A stretch of 64,000 bases of DNA, from positions 45,584,383 to 45,648,382 of the forward strand of contig JACSVZ010000001.1 of assembly GCA_014706295.1 (NCBI GenBank), given 5' to 3'. Positions 1-13,460 of this stretch are shown piece by piece. Numbering within the stretch: the first letter of the stretch is position 1; the number at the start of each line of letters is the position of its first letter. The position numbers were made by a program, and so were the translations under genes. The stretch comes from Lycocorax pyrrhopterus obiensis (lineage: Eukaryota > Chordata > Aves > Passeriformes > Paradisaeidae). The notes under the pieces were generated by a model that was given only the letters and a program-made list of their open reading frames with translations, searched no databases and was not told the DNA's origin.

Positions 1-3000
1 TCACTAACCACTTTTTCTTTTAAATTTCATATCATTTTAATCTCCTGTGAAAGATTTGCTCACATCAAAACTTTATTAAAGCAAAATTGTCAGTGCTGCA
101 CAATATTCACGTCTTGCATCAGCCACAAATTTTGTTACCCTTAGAGCAGCAAAGAGGCTGTTCCACTATATCCACTTGAAGAACATTTCAATAGATCTCA
201 GGTTTGTAGAACTTTTCATCTTCTGAAGCAGCATCAGCTTTTTTACCCAGAAAGTATCTAAAATTTATGTATATGAAGCATTTTACCACTACTTTCAAAG
301 GACTTGTTTAGCTTTTCACTGAATTAATTCTGCGTGCATTAAACAAGCTGCTCATATCCTCAAAGTTCTTGAAGCTCTTAAACTTAAAACACTTCCTTTA
401 TGAAGAAACATTCATTTTATTGACCCTATTCCATCTTCAACTTTTCAGCATAATGACTTTTTATAATATGTCTGTTAGGAATTGTTTACAATAAATTGGA
501 ATTCATGTACACACACATGCATGTCTAAAAAACACCACACTTCCCCTGTAATCAAACACCAAACACTGCTATAATCAAAGACAAGCTCAATTTGGGCAAT
601 TTATTTTAAATAGCTTTTTTTTGCAATTAATGCCTGTAGGGTTTTTTAAGTCCTGTGTAATAACAAAGCCATCAGAAGTACTTATGCATACTGTGTCTCA
701 TGTAGTTATCAGCAAAGAGTTAGACAAATAATTCAGTAAAATAAAGGTTTCCAGTCTATTAAAATGCAATCAGATTTGCCAGAGATGTTTAGACAGTTCA
801 TATCTCTTTATAAAATGTTGATAAAATGCTGGTTTGATTTGTACTATTTGATTGATAGAAATGAAATACGTAGATGGACAGACACAGACATTGCCCACAT
901 TAACTATGTGGGAGTTTCACACTTTCAGGATTGTTAAGAAGCTTTATGCTGTAGAGAAAAATATACAGAAAAAGTCTAGGATCTATTCCCAATAGTCTTC
1001 AAGGTATTGGATTGGCATAATTACTATCCTCATCTTCACACCATTAACATCATGTAAAGGCAGATGTTCCAGAAAACAGCTATTTCCAACTTGGTAGAAA
1101 AATCAAGTCACCCAAGAAGCTGATTTTATGCTACTCTGTGTTACAACTCTATGTGCATGCTAAAGTAACACTTCTGAATTTATATTTTGTGGCATATGTT
1201 ATATAGAAGATAGGAATAGCTTTTCGTTTTTAGGTCTGTGTTTATCATCAGTTAAATCCTTGTTTTGGTATAATAAATAGCTGTTTACATTTTTATTAGT
1301 TTTTGTTTTGAAACAACTGAAAAAACTGACACAGCTGTGTATATATTAAGTTCGAGGTAAGTACGGATTACATAATTTACCTATGCAGGCTCTTGACCAT
1401 CCCCATTTAAAATGAGTAGAAAAATGCATATTTATTATTGATTTCTAAACAAGCAGAATAAGGTCCAAATAAGATTACTAAGGTTGTATGAAAGTTGAAA
1501 TTCTTTGCTACTCTGAGACTGACATTTCTTGTCTTCAGGAATAAGTACAATCCATTAAAAGAAATGTTGGACCAAAATAAAAGACTAAATCAGGATATAT
1601 CTGGAACAACTTTATTGGATTTGTTTGTTTGTTAGCTTTTTTACCTTAAGAATTAATGACAAAAGTAATGGTAGCTCAGATCCAGGATTAAAATCTGGGG
1701 CTTCTTTCTTTGTGCTGAAGTTCTTTATCCCTAGGCTATAGAGTCACGCTAGCAAAGGAGAGACAAGTTCAGTCAACTGTTTTTTCCCCTCCTTCTACGA
1801 TACGTGTGTTCCATTCTCCCTCTCTTTCTGTGTTTCTCTTCAATTTTGGTGGGTGTAAATTAGCAAAATCCTTGTAGACATTAAAGATAAGAATAATGAC
1901 AATAACATTAACAAAGAGAACCGGCTTTGACAGACCACAGGTTAAGGGAACTTGGATTTCCGCAGAGGGCTCTTCAGTTTCAGAATCCTAGTAAGAGAGT
2001 TTGGTGGAAATAACTAGTGTCTTCTTAAACACTGTATTTAATTTATTTTCCTCTCAAGAAAAAAACCAATTAAGAATCCAATTTTTGTTCTTGACAGTTA
2101 TCAGGCAAACTCCGTCTACTCTCTGTCTTTTCCCTTTCGGGGTAAGAAGAGTGCTTAACGCCAACTTGTTTCAAAGTCCTATATCATCAGAAATGTAGTT
2201 TTACTCTGGGCACTCTAGCTAAGGGAAGGGGTTCAGCATCCCTCAGGCATTGATAAAGCTGTGAAATAGTGTTTGTTGCTCAGAGTAAAAGTGACTTATG
2301 GCTTTTGAATTCCAAGACCAAGGCACAAATCTTGATTACTGTAAAATTAAAATTGCAGCTCTGTGAAAACAACTTTTACCAAATGTAATTTTAATATATA
2401 AAAACTATATATAAAACTATATATTAACCATAATTTTATACTTTTTTTTTCTTTTAGAAAAAAACTCCTTTATTTGTAAAACTTTTTATTTATTCCTTTC
2501 ACAAATTTTAAGTTTGGTGGGGAAATTTCTCCGGCATTTCTTCCAAAGAGCAAACCATCAAGCAGTTATTATCAAGGTACAAGAGTGCTTGATAACACAA
2601 TCAAAAATCTCCATAATTCATGCTTCTCTCTTTATCTAGGAAGATATAATGATAATATGCAGTAGGTAAGTAAATTACAGAAAATTGTCTGTTTAAATCT
2701 TCATACATATTTAAAAGACAGAGATTCCTTTGCTGATAAGCCAAGCTCTGCATCAGTCTTTTTTGCATGGCATTATGATCCTGCTGTTTCTGGAATGTTA
2801 TTAACCTTGTTCTTCCCAATTGCCTTAATAAAAAACAAGGCTATGGATGCTTTCAGTTGATATGCCATTCCTATCATATACAGGAGGGCATCTATAATTA
2901 ACCCAAATAGATCAGATTATAGACTACTGTCACTTGGTTTAGTGGGTATTGAGAGAGACTTCAGCTCCGCTTTGTAGCTGAAGTCCTCAATCTTGCAGGA

Positions 3001-5475
3001 TGTGATTTAAAAAAGCAACCTCTTGTTACCAGAGGTATTAATGTACTAACAACTCTTTTCTGACATTTTTTTTAGGTCACTGTAAATAAATAGCATCCAG
3101 GGTAAGTTCCCTCCCAATGATTACCAAAGGAAATAAGTTAATGTTTTTTGCACCCTAATTATTTGTATTGATTCTAAAAAATTAGTCCAAAGTATTAGGG
3201 CTTTTGAGTGCGTAAAAACATTTTTAAAAATTATGTTGCTTCTTCTACATAAAAATACACCAGTATTGTCCCTTTCCTTCTCCAAGATATTCCAGACTGC
3301 TTTCAGGGGCAGCAGCTGACCATTGGTTTTAAAAGGTCTAAATTATAGTATGACAAATGCTGAAAAGATTATGATTTCGGTTTATAATTGCCAAACATCA
3401 AATGTTTTAAGTCTTATCCATGGCAAAGTGCAACTGTATTCCCATGCCATTTTTCTAAAGGCTATTTTTGTGATGTATAAATAGTGAAATACTAGGTACA
3501 AATATCTTCCTGAAGATCTAAAGAAGCAGCAGTATTGGATTTCCTGGAATTTGTAGACATGGACTAAACAACATTCTTCAGCATTATCTTACATAGGAAG
3601 TATTTTATCAATATGTGCAATATCTATGTATGTTGCATACAGATCTGAACCTGCTGGGGGGGAAAAAAAAAAAAGGAAGAAAAATTAAGAAAACAGAAAT
3701 CCCTTCCTGACAACATGTAATAAAAAACCCCACAGCAAACAAAACAATCAGTTCACAGAAGAGATGCAAATTTTGTATAGCATGAAGAATGGAGTTCTCA
3801 AGAGTTAGGGCTACAGAACCTTTTCAAAATCCGTAAGCATCAGGTTTTTGCAGTTATAATATTAACATTAGTTCTCTTATCGTTCTAAGAAAGTAAAAGT
3901 TGGTTTTTAAACATCTTTGCTTCATTAACTTCTATTGGTTTCATAGCATTATTGCTCTTGATGAGGTTACATAGCACTTGCATTGGGGCATTGTATGCTG
4001 GAACTGTGTGAAATGAATATATTTTCTGAATGACCAGAGAAAATAATATTTGCTTTATGTAGGACATCTCCTAGAAGCCTCAGAGAGGAAAAAATAGCAT
4101 TGAAAATAAATTTTTCCACAGAAAATATATTCAGTCCTGTATTTATGCCACCAGATATTTACAGAAGGAAATTAAACTAGGGGAAAAAAAAAAAGAAAAA
4201 AAAAATGTGTATTTTCAGGCAGGTGCTGAATAGATTTAGGAGGAATTCAACAATGCCTGCATTCTGTATTAAGTTGCATAATTGGTCCGTCACTGGATCG
4301 CTGCAATTATTAAAGATCTATTAGAATATGGAGGTATTCTAACAACTTTGTCAGACCGTTCTTTTTATGTGCAAATTCTTTTACTGCGTGAAATTAATTG
4401 AAGTATCTGAATCACCAATCAAACACCTAATCAGCATTCTAATCAACAGTCAAGTATCTGACATGACAAATCAGGTTGCCAACTGCACATCAGGAAAATT
4501 AAATTATTAATTAAAAAATATAATAAAGCCCTTTCCAAAAGTACTGCTAAAGGTTAACAACATAATGGACCTTCTAAAATAAGTAAAAAGGAACACCTGA
4601 GGTGTTGTTTGTGATTATTGCACAGAAGTATCTGAGAACAAACCATTTTGTAATCATAGAAATGTCTCAAGAAAATATTTCGTTTTGTCACAGCTAGGAG
4701 GATCATGAACAAATTGACTCTTTATCAAATTTCAATAGAAAAAATATATTTTAGTGTAAAAATATTATTAATATATTTAAATTACTAGTCATCATTCTTA
4801 ATAATTTAGCCATCATATGACAGATGTTAACCTGCATCTAAATTTCATTCAATCAATAAATACACATTTTATTGAATTCCGTTAAAGAAAATGCTGTTAT
4901 GACCACATTTATTAGGGTTACACAATTAGCACAGTTATTTGCTCAAAATAATTAATTACTATTACATATATTAAGAACAAGGTTCTAAAACTTTGGCAAT
5001 CACTTCTCTTGGTGGCTATTAAACAGAATTTGGATTCTTAGTATACATTTGCTGAATTACTGGAAGGGTTTTTTTTAGTTAAAAGACCAATTGTTCATCT
5101 TCCACAGCTTTGCCATTTGTACCTTCTTATACGTCTGAAAACTGAGTCACAAGCTATCAAGGAAGGTGAATACCCAAACACCAAACTGACTCTGCAGGCA
5201 GACATGCAGACTCTGCCACAGGCCGGTATTTTTGCACCACTCCCTTAATGTTGCTTCAAGTAGGAATCCGGTCTTCATACCACTGAGATTCTGGCACACA
5301 GAATTCCTGAAGATTTGCAAATTTCTTTGACTATGCCAACAGCAGAGCTTTGTCTAATGATCTAGTAATGACAAACAGTTCACACTTTACACAGTGGACT
5401 ACTTTTGCTGTTACTTTTTAACATAGTATAAGGCTTTGATTGAAATCATCCTTGAAAGACTGATACAGAAGGACA
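1..5475. other. Unique AT-rich DNA, no gene seen
   Basis: I see no coding region, RNA gene or recognisable repeat in this stretch. Open frames are short (at most about 70 codons), lack any family motif and are what chance gives in AT-rich DNA. It has several homopolymer and AT-rich tracts, for example the poly-A runs near 3663 and 4180 and the TATATA-like tract near 2392-2425. Confidence 0.6.
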
Positions 5476-5560
5476 TTAGGAACATGTTGGAGTCTGACCA
5501 ATCTAGCCCACTATTCTGTTCCTGACACTGCAACCAGTGAGATGATTTTGGGAAAGTATG
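5476..5560. repeat. Possible ancient CR1-like remnant
   Basis: The words GTCTGACCAATCTAGCCCA and the following TTCTGTTCCTGACACTG resemble a very old amniote retroposon (CR1/L3-type) known from turtles and birds. Only about 85 bases can be matched by eye and divergence is high. Orientation and family are not certain, and this could be chance resemblance. Confidence 0.35.
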
Positions 5561-7512
5561 TGAGCTTGGCTACTTTCTACAATCCTTTTGCTTGGTTTTC
5601 TTCCAAACTTGTGTAACTCTGCCTATTTCATCCTTCCAAGTGTTTTGAATTTATCAGCCTTTTATCTCAGGCCTGTTCAGACTGGCACAAATGTTCAGAG
5701 TATGGTTATCACATGGTCACAGCATTTACTTCAGCCTAGGATACAGCTCCTACAGCTATTTAATTTAATATATCGTTTGTAAAAACTGTTATTGTAAAAA
5801 AAATTCAAAACGCCATGCTGAAAAAGATGAGCAAGGGAACTGATCTTATATGTGAAAATATTACTTGATTATTCCTCTTATTCATTTCTTGACAACCTAT
5901 TCACAGTACAATCATACCCAGTAATAATGATCCTAACATATGCAGTCCAATTATCCACTTATTACTAATTTCCATGAATAATGCAGTTAAAATTGTTATA
6001 CACACACTGTATAGTATCTAAACTTTCCCTTTATGCTATGTTTATCCTTCCACAACCCTCTCTAAAGGTCAATGGGATCAGTTCAGGTCAATTCACTCAG
6101 TCATTAGTAGCCAGAACTGTCCACTGAGAGGACTTAGATGGTGAAGGTAGTGGTTTTTTGCCTCCCCATTCTCAGGTTCACCAAAGAATTTTTCTTTGAT
6201 GTTGTTACAAAATCTACTTGGACGCTCTTTCTTTCCTTGTTTACTCACACGTTAATTAGTTGTTTACCTACTACTTGATTTTATTAGATCTCTACCACAT
6301 ATGGTTGAGCCCTTCCACTGCAGAATCAAGACCAAGTGGAAGTAAAATGACTCATTGCTATCTAATAGGAAATAAGATACTGCAGGGTCAGTGATCCTTT
6401 GAAGGACACAGGCCTCTTGACCCTCTCCTGACCTTCAGAAATTTTTGCAGTCACAGCTTAAAAAGATCCACAGTCAAGACAATCCTTGGTAAGACTAGAG
6501 GCCTGAATTGCTAAGGCATTCAAAAGGCAGTGGCCTCTAGTGATTAGTAGAAACATCATATTTCCTTGGCTGCACAGTCTGGTCATTAATCTCCCTCTCT
6601 CATGGGTAGGAAAACCTGTTCAATGCTGTCCACAATTTAAAGGATTTCAGCTGAACTGTAGGCAACACTCCATGACCTTTTTAAAATAGTGTGTAGCTGC
6701 AACAAAGAGAAGACCACCTTTTCAGTAGTATGATAGTAAGGATATTAGTCAAGTAAACAAAGGGAAGTGATTTCCTTTATTTTTTTTTTATTCTTTTAAA
6801 TTCAAAATTAATTAACCAAACTTTTAAGGCTTTTATCAGCCCAGAAGCACAGGTTCCTTTAGTCTGATGAGAGAAGTGCACCTTGAATGAACTGTGAAGT
6901 GAAGATCCTCATTTTCATTCTTTCCCAGTGTAAAATACAAAAATCCATGACATTTCTCTCTGAGTCTAGAGTGGGCAATTATATGACCAGGAACAGAGGG
7001 AAAGAGAAGGCAAAGTCTGTGGTCTGTGGGAGCACCATAAACTAGATAAATGTGAAGCAAATGTAAACATAGAGGATGAAGGTAGATTGTATTTAAGACT
7101 TGGAAAACTATAGGCAGTGCAGGGAAATAGTTATGGACAGGATGGGCAGCTTAAGAGGGTATAAGTGGAGTGTCTGCAAGCACTTAAATCTGAGCTAATA
7201 AGGGGGTTAGCTGAGTGGGCAGAAGATGGTGTAGACTGGAGGTCATTAGAGTTACTTTATTAAGAAATACATGAAAGAATACAAAAACAAAGCTGCCAAG
7301 CTGTTGGGACTACATCACAGCTCTTGCAGCAACCTGAACTGAAGAAAGAAGTTTAAAAATGCTAGAATCTTAAGAACATGTGGGGCATCACCAAAGATAC
7401 TGTAACAAACATTATTAATTGTGGGTAAAGTATCCTGTTCTAGGGTTGGTGAGGACACACAAACTGCTCTTTCTATATGGAGGATGCTCCATATATACCT
7501 TTTGCTACTACT
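5561..7512. other. Unique DNA with one small inverted repeat
   Basis: No gene is seen. A 10-bp inverted repeat (ACTAGAGGCC at 6494-6503 and GGCCTCTAGT at 6532-6541, loop 28 bases) could form a hairpin. The open frame at 6836-7060 on the minus strand has no recognisable domain. Confidence 0.5.
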
Positions 7513-7906
7513 GGTCACTTGGTTTGTTTAGCCTGGAGAAGAAGTAACTGAGGGGAGACCTCATCACAGTCTACAACTTCCTCGTGAGGGGAAGAGGAGG
7601 GGCAGGCACTGATCTCTTCTCTGTGGTGACCAGTGATAGGACTCAAGTGAATGGCATGAAGTTGTGTCAGGGGAGGTTTAGGTTGGATTTTAGAAAAAGG
7701 TTCTTGACCCAGAGGGCGCCTGGGCACTGTAGTGGGCTCCCCAGGCAAGTGATCATAAACCAGCCTTGATGGCGTTCAAGAAGCTTTTGGGAGATTCTCT
7801 CAGGCACAGGGTGTAACTCTTGGGGGTTGTCCTGTGCAGGGCCAGGATTTGGATTTTGATGATACTTACGGGTCCATTCTAACATAAGATATTCTATGAT
7901 TCTATT
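7513..7906 (+). mobile_element. CR1 LINE 3' fragment
   Basis: This is a 5'-truncated CR1 non-LTR retrotransposon in plus orientation. It starts at the part coding for the C-terminal end of ORF2 (GTTTAGCCTGGAGAAG, then GGGGAGACCTCATCAC) and runs through the 3' UTR to the family tail ATTCTATGATTCTATT. The body includes the landmarks GGTTTAGGTTGGATTTTAG and GACCCAGAGGGCG. All open frames here are debris of ORF2 and the UTR. Severe 5' truncation with an intact tail is normal for CR1 insertion. It belongs to the same subfamily as the copy at 10933. Confidence 0.9.
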
Positions 7907-9324
7907 GTCTTTTGCTTTTTCAGAGTGGAATGCAATACATCCATGTAATAGTTAATAGTTAGTAAGTATCCCTATGTCACCTTCCTATGATTGCCATTTT
8001 TGTAATATTTTCCACTCCTGAAAGCTCAGTCAATCGAGCTGTTTTGCATCTTTCACATTTCCAACAGAAAAAGTGATGCATTTACATCAGGACTCACTCC
8101 TCTTAACTTGTTTCCTTCCCTAGCATTATACTCTATAAATTTGGCCTGGAGCTACAAAAAATTATTTGTACCCATGCTGCTCGCTTAAATTCTTTGGTCT
8201 CTGCCTGATACAGTGTGAATGCTGTGAGTCATCTCCTAGACAGCCTATCCACGCTGCTGCTTTCTTTCCACAAAGATGTCTTATTATTATTAGATGCTAG
8301 ACTCTCACCAGACCAATGAACCCATGTTAGGTATCTGTGCCACGCAGCCACACCATGTCAGGTATCCATACTACTGCCTGTGATGAGGAGAGGACCTTTG
8401 AAAAAGAAGTGTTCAGCCACCCAATTTAAGAACCCTCTGTGTTTCCAAGGAAGTGGGGAAGACTGAGTGCATTTCAAGGAGTGTGGAAGCATAGGATATT
8501 TTACAGTTGTCTTTTCTGCTTGTGATCAGCTCCTCTATCTGATTCTGTTGATACTGGAGACAGGAGCAGTGACCTGTGTTTGCTGTACTAGAAATACAAG
8601 CTTGTATTTCAGCAGTGACTGGTAGGGACTGCTGCCTTTTTTAATGCAGTGTGCCCTTACATGCCATATGTGTCAGTCTTGTTCTTTAGGAAAAATTAGC
8701 TACTTGCAGGATCTTTTTGTAGATGGAATAGCTACATTAGTAGTGAAAGGATAACCTCTGTGAAACACCGAGGGAGACACGCACACCAGTATTTTTAATG
8801 TTTGACCTTTCAATATCATGAGACTTCCATGAAGCTGAACCATTCTGACTGGATGCTGAGACATTTGTAATGTTTTCCATTATGTGAATGGGAGAACAAA
8901 ATGTCCTTGGGTAAATGAATCACTGCTAAAAATAGCCACCTACAGTGGGAGATAAGTGTCACTTGGACACCTGCTTTAAATGAATGAGCTTCAATTTCAA
9001 GTGCCCTAATCACTAGATGAGACTCAAGGTCTCTTTTTTGTGATTTAATATGAAGACTCCTACTCATATGTTCAGTGGCTCAGCTTCAAAGGAAAAGGTG
9101 ATGGACAATCAGAATACATCACTGCTCGGTGATTAAGTCACCCTCTTCAAATGAGAGAAGTGCAAATTCAGTCTTTTGCAAGCAGCAGGAGAACCAGAAT
9201 GAATGTCTAGGAATGACAGCTTTATGAGCATCAGTGTTTACAAAATTATGTCATGTTGGAAAACAGGAGGACGAAGATATCAGTAGAATGGACCCTACAA
9301 AAATAAAAAGTTAGGAAAGTTTAC
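7907..9324. other. Unique DNA, no gene seen
   Basis: Moderately complex unique sequence between a CR1 copy and a solo LTR. The minus-strand frame of 83 codons at 8816-9067 shows no known motif and no convincing splice context. Confidence 0.5.
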
Positions 9325-9846
9325 ATAGTTGTACTAGTTTGAAAACAAACCAGTGGGAGGCACCAAGTCCGAATAACAACAGGGAAATTAAAAAAAAAAA
9401 GAGGCAGAAAACACTGGTTCAAACTGACAGAGTCGGGATACAATCTGACACCCTGTTAGTCAGGGTGGTGGTAGCAGTCCAATAAGATGGTAGCTGCAGT
9501 CCTCTTGAAGTGGTGGGTGTGGCTCTGTTGAAGCAGTGATCCTGTAGAAGGGTCTGCTCTTCCTTGGAAGGTCCAGCAGTGGCTATGTAGCTCCTGTCCT
9601 CTGGGAGTCCAGTGGAAAGGGTTGTCTGTGGTGTTCGGAATCTCAGATTATATCCAGGATGGAATGCTTGGTTCCTCCCTCTGGGTGGAGCATCTCACAA
9701 TGGGATGATCAGTCATGAGGCCAGGTGTTGATTGGGCTCATTAACAGAAGATAGTCTGGAGGGAGGAGACAAAGAAACACTGCCCCACCTGGTTTCAACA
9801 GCTCATGAGGATGGTAATAGAGTACACTGCAACCCAGGGCAATAGT
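9325..9846 (-). mobile_element. Solo LTR of an endogenous retrovirus with 5-bp target duplication
   Basis: The LTR itself spans 9330-9841 (512 bp). Read on the plus strand it begins TGTACTAGTTTGAAAAC and ends CCAGGGCA, so the terminal TG...CA pair is kept. ATAGT stands directly before it (9325-9329) and directly after it (9842-9846), a perfect 5-bp target-site duplication. The duplication shows a single insertion later reduced to one LTR by recombination. Minus orientation is inferred from a TATA-like box on that strand (9648-9653). I recognise the family as a common avian LTR beginning TGTACTGGTTTG. A 5-bp duplication fits class III (ERVL-like) elements, but class is inferred. No gag, pol or env remains. 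Confidence 0.85.
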
Positions 9847-10932
9847 TTAAAGTATTTCTTGAACTGAATGCTTAAAGTAATTTAATGTTATTCTTTTAAT
9901 ATACAGGTAGTATCAGCAAAGCTAAACATACTTATAATAGCTTTTTCAAGTGCTTATTAGAATGTCAGTTCTGCCTCAAGAAATGTTTTCATGAAAAGAA
10001 AAAGTCACCAGGAAGATTATCACTATGAAAGCCTTGTTAGATACAGCTGGAAAATCATTCGGTGTGTTTCAGACTCTTGTTTACACATTAAAATAGCTTG
10101 CATTTTCTAGTGTTTGAAAAGGAATCTAGTTGTAATTCATACAAAATAGCTTTTTAAATGTTATTATAATTGCAGAAGAAATCACAGTACATGAAAAATT
10201 CAAAAGAACTGTTTAGAAAGTCAAGAACATAGGGATTCAAACTTCTTGTAGTGCTTTTCTTTCTACAAGAAGTAATTTTACTAGTGCTGTGAAGTAGTAA
10301 ACATCTTTAATAGGGACAAAAGGCAAGAAAACAGAAATCCCCACAAGTCCTTCCAAAAGAAAATTATTGCAAAATATGCTTCATCACCCACTATTGGTAT
10401 GCATCTTGCTTAGGTGTACTATAGTTATGTGTTTAACTCAGAGCTTAGCAGGTCTCCTGTACAGGTCTCCTATACTCCTGTTCATGGGGAAATTGAAACC
10501 CATCTGATTACCATTCAGGAAATAAAAGAAAATTATTCATCTATTCTTAACATGGCAAAGAAAAGCTTTTCTTATAATATAGAATGATCTTGCATGTGTG
10601 TTTGTCTACATGTCTAAAATGTCTGTGGCTTCAAATAAGCTTTAAATTGGTTATGTGAATAATAGAAAAGTGTATTGGATGTTTTCAGAGGCAGCTATAC
10701 AACAATAATAACTCCATAATAATGCGTGTGCATTTTTTTAAAACAAAGTGAAACTTTTCAGACAGTGGAGGTGAATACGTAAGAACTAGGCACTCATCTA
10801 GTGTAAAGTGATGAAGCACCATTGATTTCCTACATCCCATACATTTCCAAAATGGTTTAGAAACTTTTATTCATGTTTAATTATTGAATGTACTTTCATT
10901 CAAATTCACTGCAACATAAGAAAGACATTAAG
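9847..10932. other. Unique AT-rich DNA, no gene seen
   Basis: I see no gene or recognisable repeat. It separates the solo LTR from the next CR1 fragment. Confidence 0.5.
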
Positions 10933-11275
10933 CTGTTAGAAAGCATCCAAAGGAGGGCAAAAGGGTGATGAAGGGCCTTGAGGGGAAGCCATGTGAGGAG
11001 TGGCTGAAGTCACTTGGTCTGTTCAGCCTGGAGAGCAGGAGACTGAGGGGAGACCTCATTGTGGTCTCCAACTTCCTCATGAGGAGAAGAGGAGGCGCAG
11101 GCACTGATCTGTCTCGTGACCAGTAAAAGGACCTGAGGGAATGGCCTGAAGCTGTGCCAGGGTAGGTTTAGGTTGGATATTAGAAAAAGATTCTTCACCC
11201 AGAGGGTGGTGGGCATTGAAATGGGCTCCCCTGGGAAGTGGCCACATTCCCAGCCTGACAGAGCTCAAGAAGATT
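10933..11275 (+). mobile_element. CR1 LINE fragment lacking its 3' tail
   Basis: Plus-strand CR1 copy covering the end of ORF2 (CATCCAAAGGAGGGCAAAAG, then GAGGAGTGGCTGAAGTC) and part of the 3' region. It stops after CCTGACAGAGCTCAAGAAG, before the terminal ATTCTATGATTC tail. Loss of the 3' end is unusual for CR1, which normally truncates at the 5' end, so a later deletion or rearrangement is likely. It is nearly parallel to the copy at 7513 (same subfamily, same orientation) but is an independent insertion because its 5' start differs. Confidence 0.88.
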
Positions 11276-12834
11276 AATCTGAAACATTTTTCTTGACTAG
11301 GCAGGTTCAGTATTTAGAACACAGAGTACTCAAAAAAACCATTTCTAATTTTAAAATACAAATACAAAAAATACAAATAGTGTCTTAATGTGGTTATTTC
11401 AAAACAAAACTTTGCAAAACTTTTATTTTAAAAAAACTGCTAATCTTGGCAGAGCTGTGTCATTGCCTTCTTCCCTATAACTCTGAAGAGAAATCTGTCA
11501 TTTCACCAACACGAGACTGAGGGAACGGAGCCTAAAAAATATATTAAGGAATAAAGTTGCTTTTAGGTAAATTGTGAGCAGCTGCTTTCACTGAATAAAT
11601 GTCAATGTTCATCATTCTGAAAATTAGTAGCTTGGAATATAGCCACTTGATCTGTGCCCTTTGAGCAAGGTAGTTCTCATGAACCACTCCACTCCTTTAA
11701 AGTAGAATAAATAATTTTTCTTGAAAGCACGGTGCTTACTCCTATGCACCGACAATATCTATTGATTCTCCAGATCTGCTCTATTCCTCTAATAATTTCT
11801 CAACCCTTCAAAAAAAAGAGTTTAGTGTGTTTGTTTTTGGTGGTTTTTTCCCACCTGGACATACAAGGTGTATCTATACAAGAAAGCTTTAATTTGTAAG
11901 GAAATTCCTGGCACACAAACTGGTTTATTTTCTCTGAAAAAAAAAAAAAAATCAAGAAGAAAAAGTATTTTCATTAAATTTATATCTCTACATACGAAAT
12001 ATCCCATCTACATCATAGCGTTGGGAGTTGAAATTACAGCAAATGTCAAATTCTGTAGTGCTTGGGAGCTGATAAAAATCTAATTCCAAGGTACGATTAT
12101 GTGAAGTTGAGAGAGTTTTAAAAAAAAGCTGAAGTTTTTTGTTAATTTTTTTGTTCTTCAGAAACCTTGCGCTGTTAAGACAAACACAATCTTTTTTTTC
12201 AGCATCATAGTCTTAATTTTTATATAATAGAAAAAAAAAGGATAGTTTGTAGTGTAAAGTAAAAATTGACAGAAAGTAGTTTTTGGAATAGTATTTTCTT
12301 TGTCCTGATTTATCAAAAAGAAAAAAAAAATTATGCATTTCAGGTCATATGGTATTTTTTACCTAAACCTTTAAACTGCAGTAAATTATTAATAATAAAT
12401 TATTCATTATTTTGATGATTGTAGAATCTGATTAAATACTTGACTTTAAATTAAAAAAAGAGGTGTCACCACACTACAAACAGGTTATATAAGCAGCTCC
12501 TTGGTAGTCTCAGAGCCTGCATGTATGTTTCTCATACGTGTCAGAATTGTTGTCAGAATGGTTTTGGACACTTTGATTCCATTAGCATTAATGAGCTTTT
12601 TCAACTACATTGACTACCCTTCATTGGTAGTAGTAAGACAAGTACTGGCACAAACTGCAGCACGATGCACATGAGCTGAAGTAAGTGCCAAGCGTAGCAA
12701 ACAGCAGACACGGAGTAGGCACATATCTTGTGTTAATGTTTACTGATACGTATACCCCATTCTTTAGTGGCATCACACATACATAAAGATAGAAGATTCT
12801 GAAAGGGAAATTGACTCAGTGAGCAGAGCAGGAC
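11276..12834. other. Unique AT-rich DNA with homopolymer runs
   Basis: Contains poly-A and poly-T runs (near 11937, 12121, 12190 and 12322). No gene or known repeat is recognised. Short open frames here are broken by the runs and have no family features. Confidence 0.5.
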
Positions 12835-13460
12835 ACTCCAGGGAAGTTCAGTGCAAACAGAAGCAGCTAAGGGATGCAGAAATTCATGAAGTGTTTTTGG
12901 GCTCTCCTTCCCAAAGGGTGCTGCTGCCGCTCACACAGGGAGTTAAGAGAGATGTTTATTCCTAGAAGATCTAGCAATTTCTAACAGCCCCTGGGAGCTA
13001 ATCCTACTGAAAAGGTGCTTACATCTGCTTTCTTCAGCCATATTAAAATTCTTAATTTAGAGTTGGGAATTGTCAAGCACCTCTTCAGCTGGCACCAGGA
13101 AAAGCATCGCCAGCTGGGAGCACAGAAAACAGAGGCAGCAATTTGTGCAGCAGTTGAGGTGGAAGGTTTCCAAAATCTCTCTTGAATGTGGGATGGCTCA
13201 ACGCTGGCAGTGATGTGCCACAGGGCATGGATCCCAGCAGCAGCGGAAGCAGCTACCCCAGCACATCAGACACTTCTCGAACTCCCGTTAAATTCTGCAA
13301 GGAGGACACAGCCATCCAGCACAGAGCATGGAGGGTTTGGTGCCTTTTTGTGAGCCTTGAGCAGGCAGAGGTGGTGACATTGCCTAAGGGAGGTCTGCAC
13401 AGGTTGGGAGGTCAATAAGTTCAGCACTGCAGGACAAGGTGAGAGAAGTCTGCACAAGTT
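12835..13460. other. Unclassified GC-richer segment
   Basis: This patch is clearly richer in G and C than its surroundings. It contains overlapping open frames on both strands, including 78 codons at 13182-13418 (+). The predicted peptide has a serine-rich stretch but no domain I know, and there is no clear exon boundary. It could be an unrecognised old repeat, a conserved noncoding element or a decayed exon. Confidence 0.3.

Noticed and set aside
4650..4680. AATCATAGAAATG word resembling a CR1 tail in minus orientation
   Set aside because: No CR1 UTR sequence follows it, so chance is the better reading.
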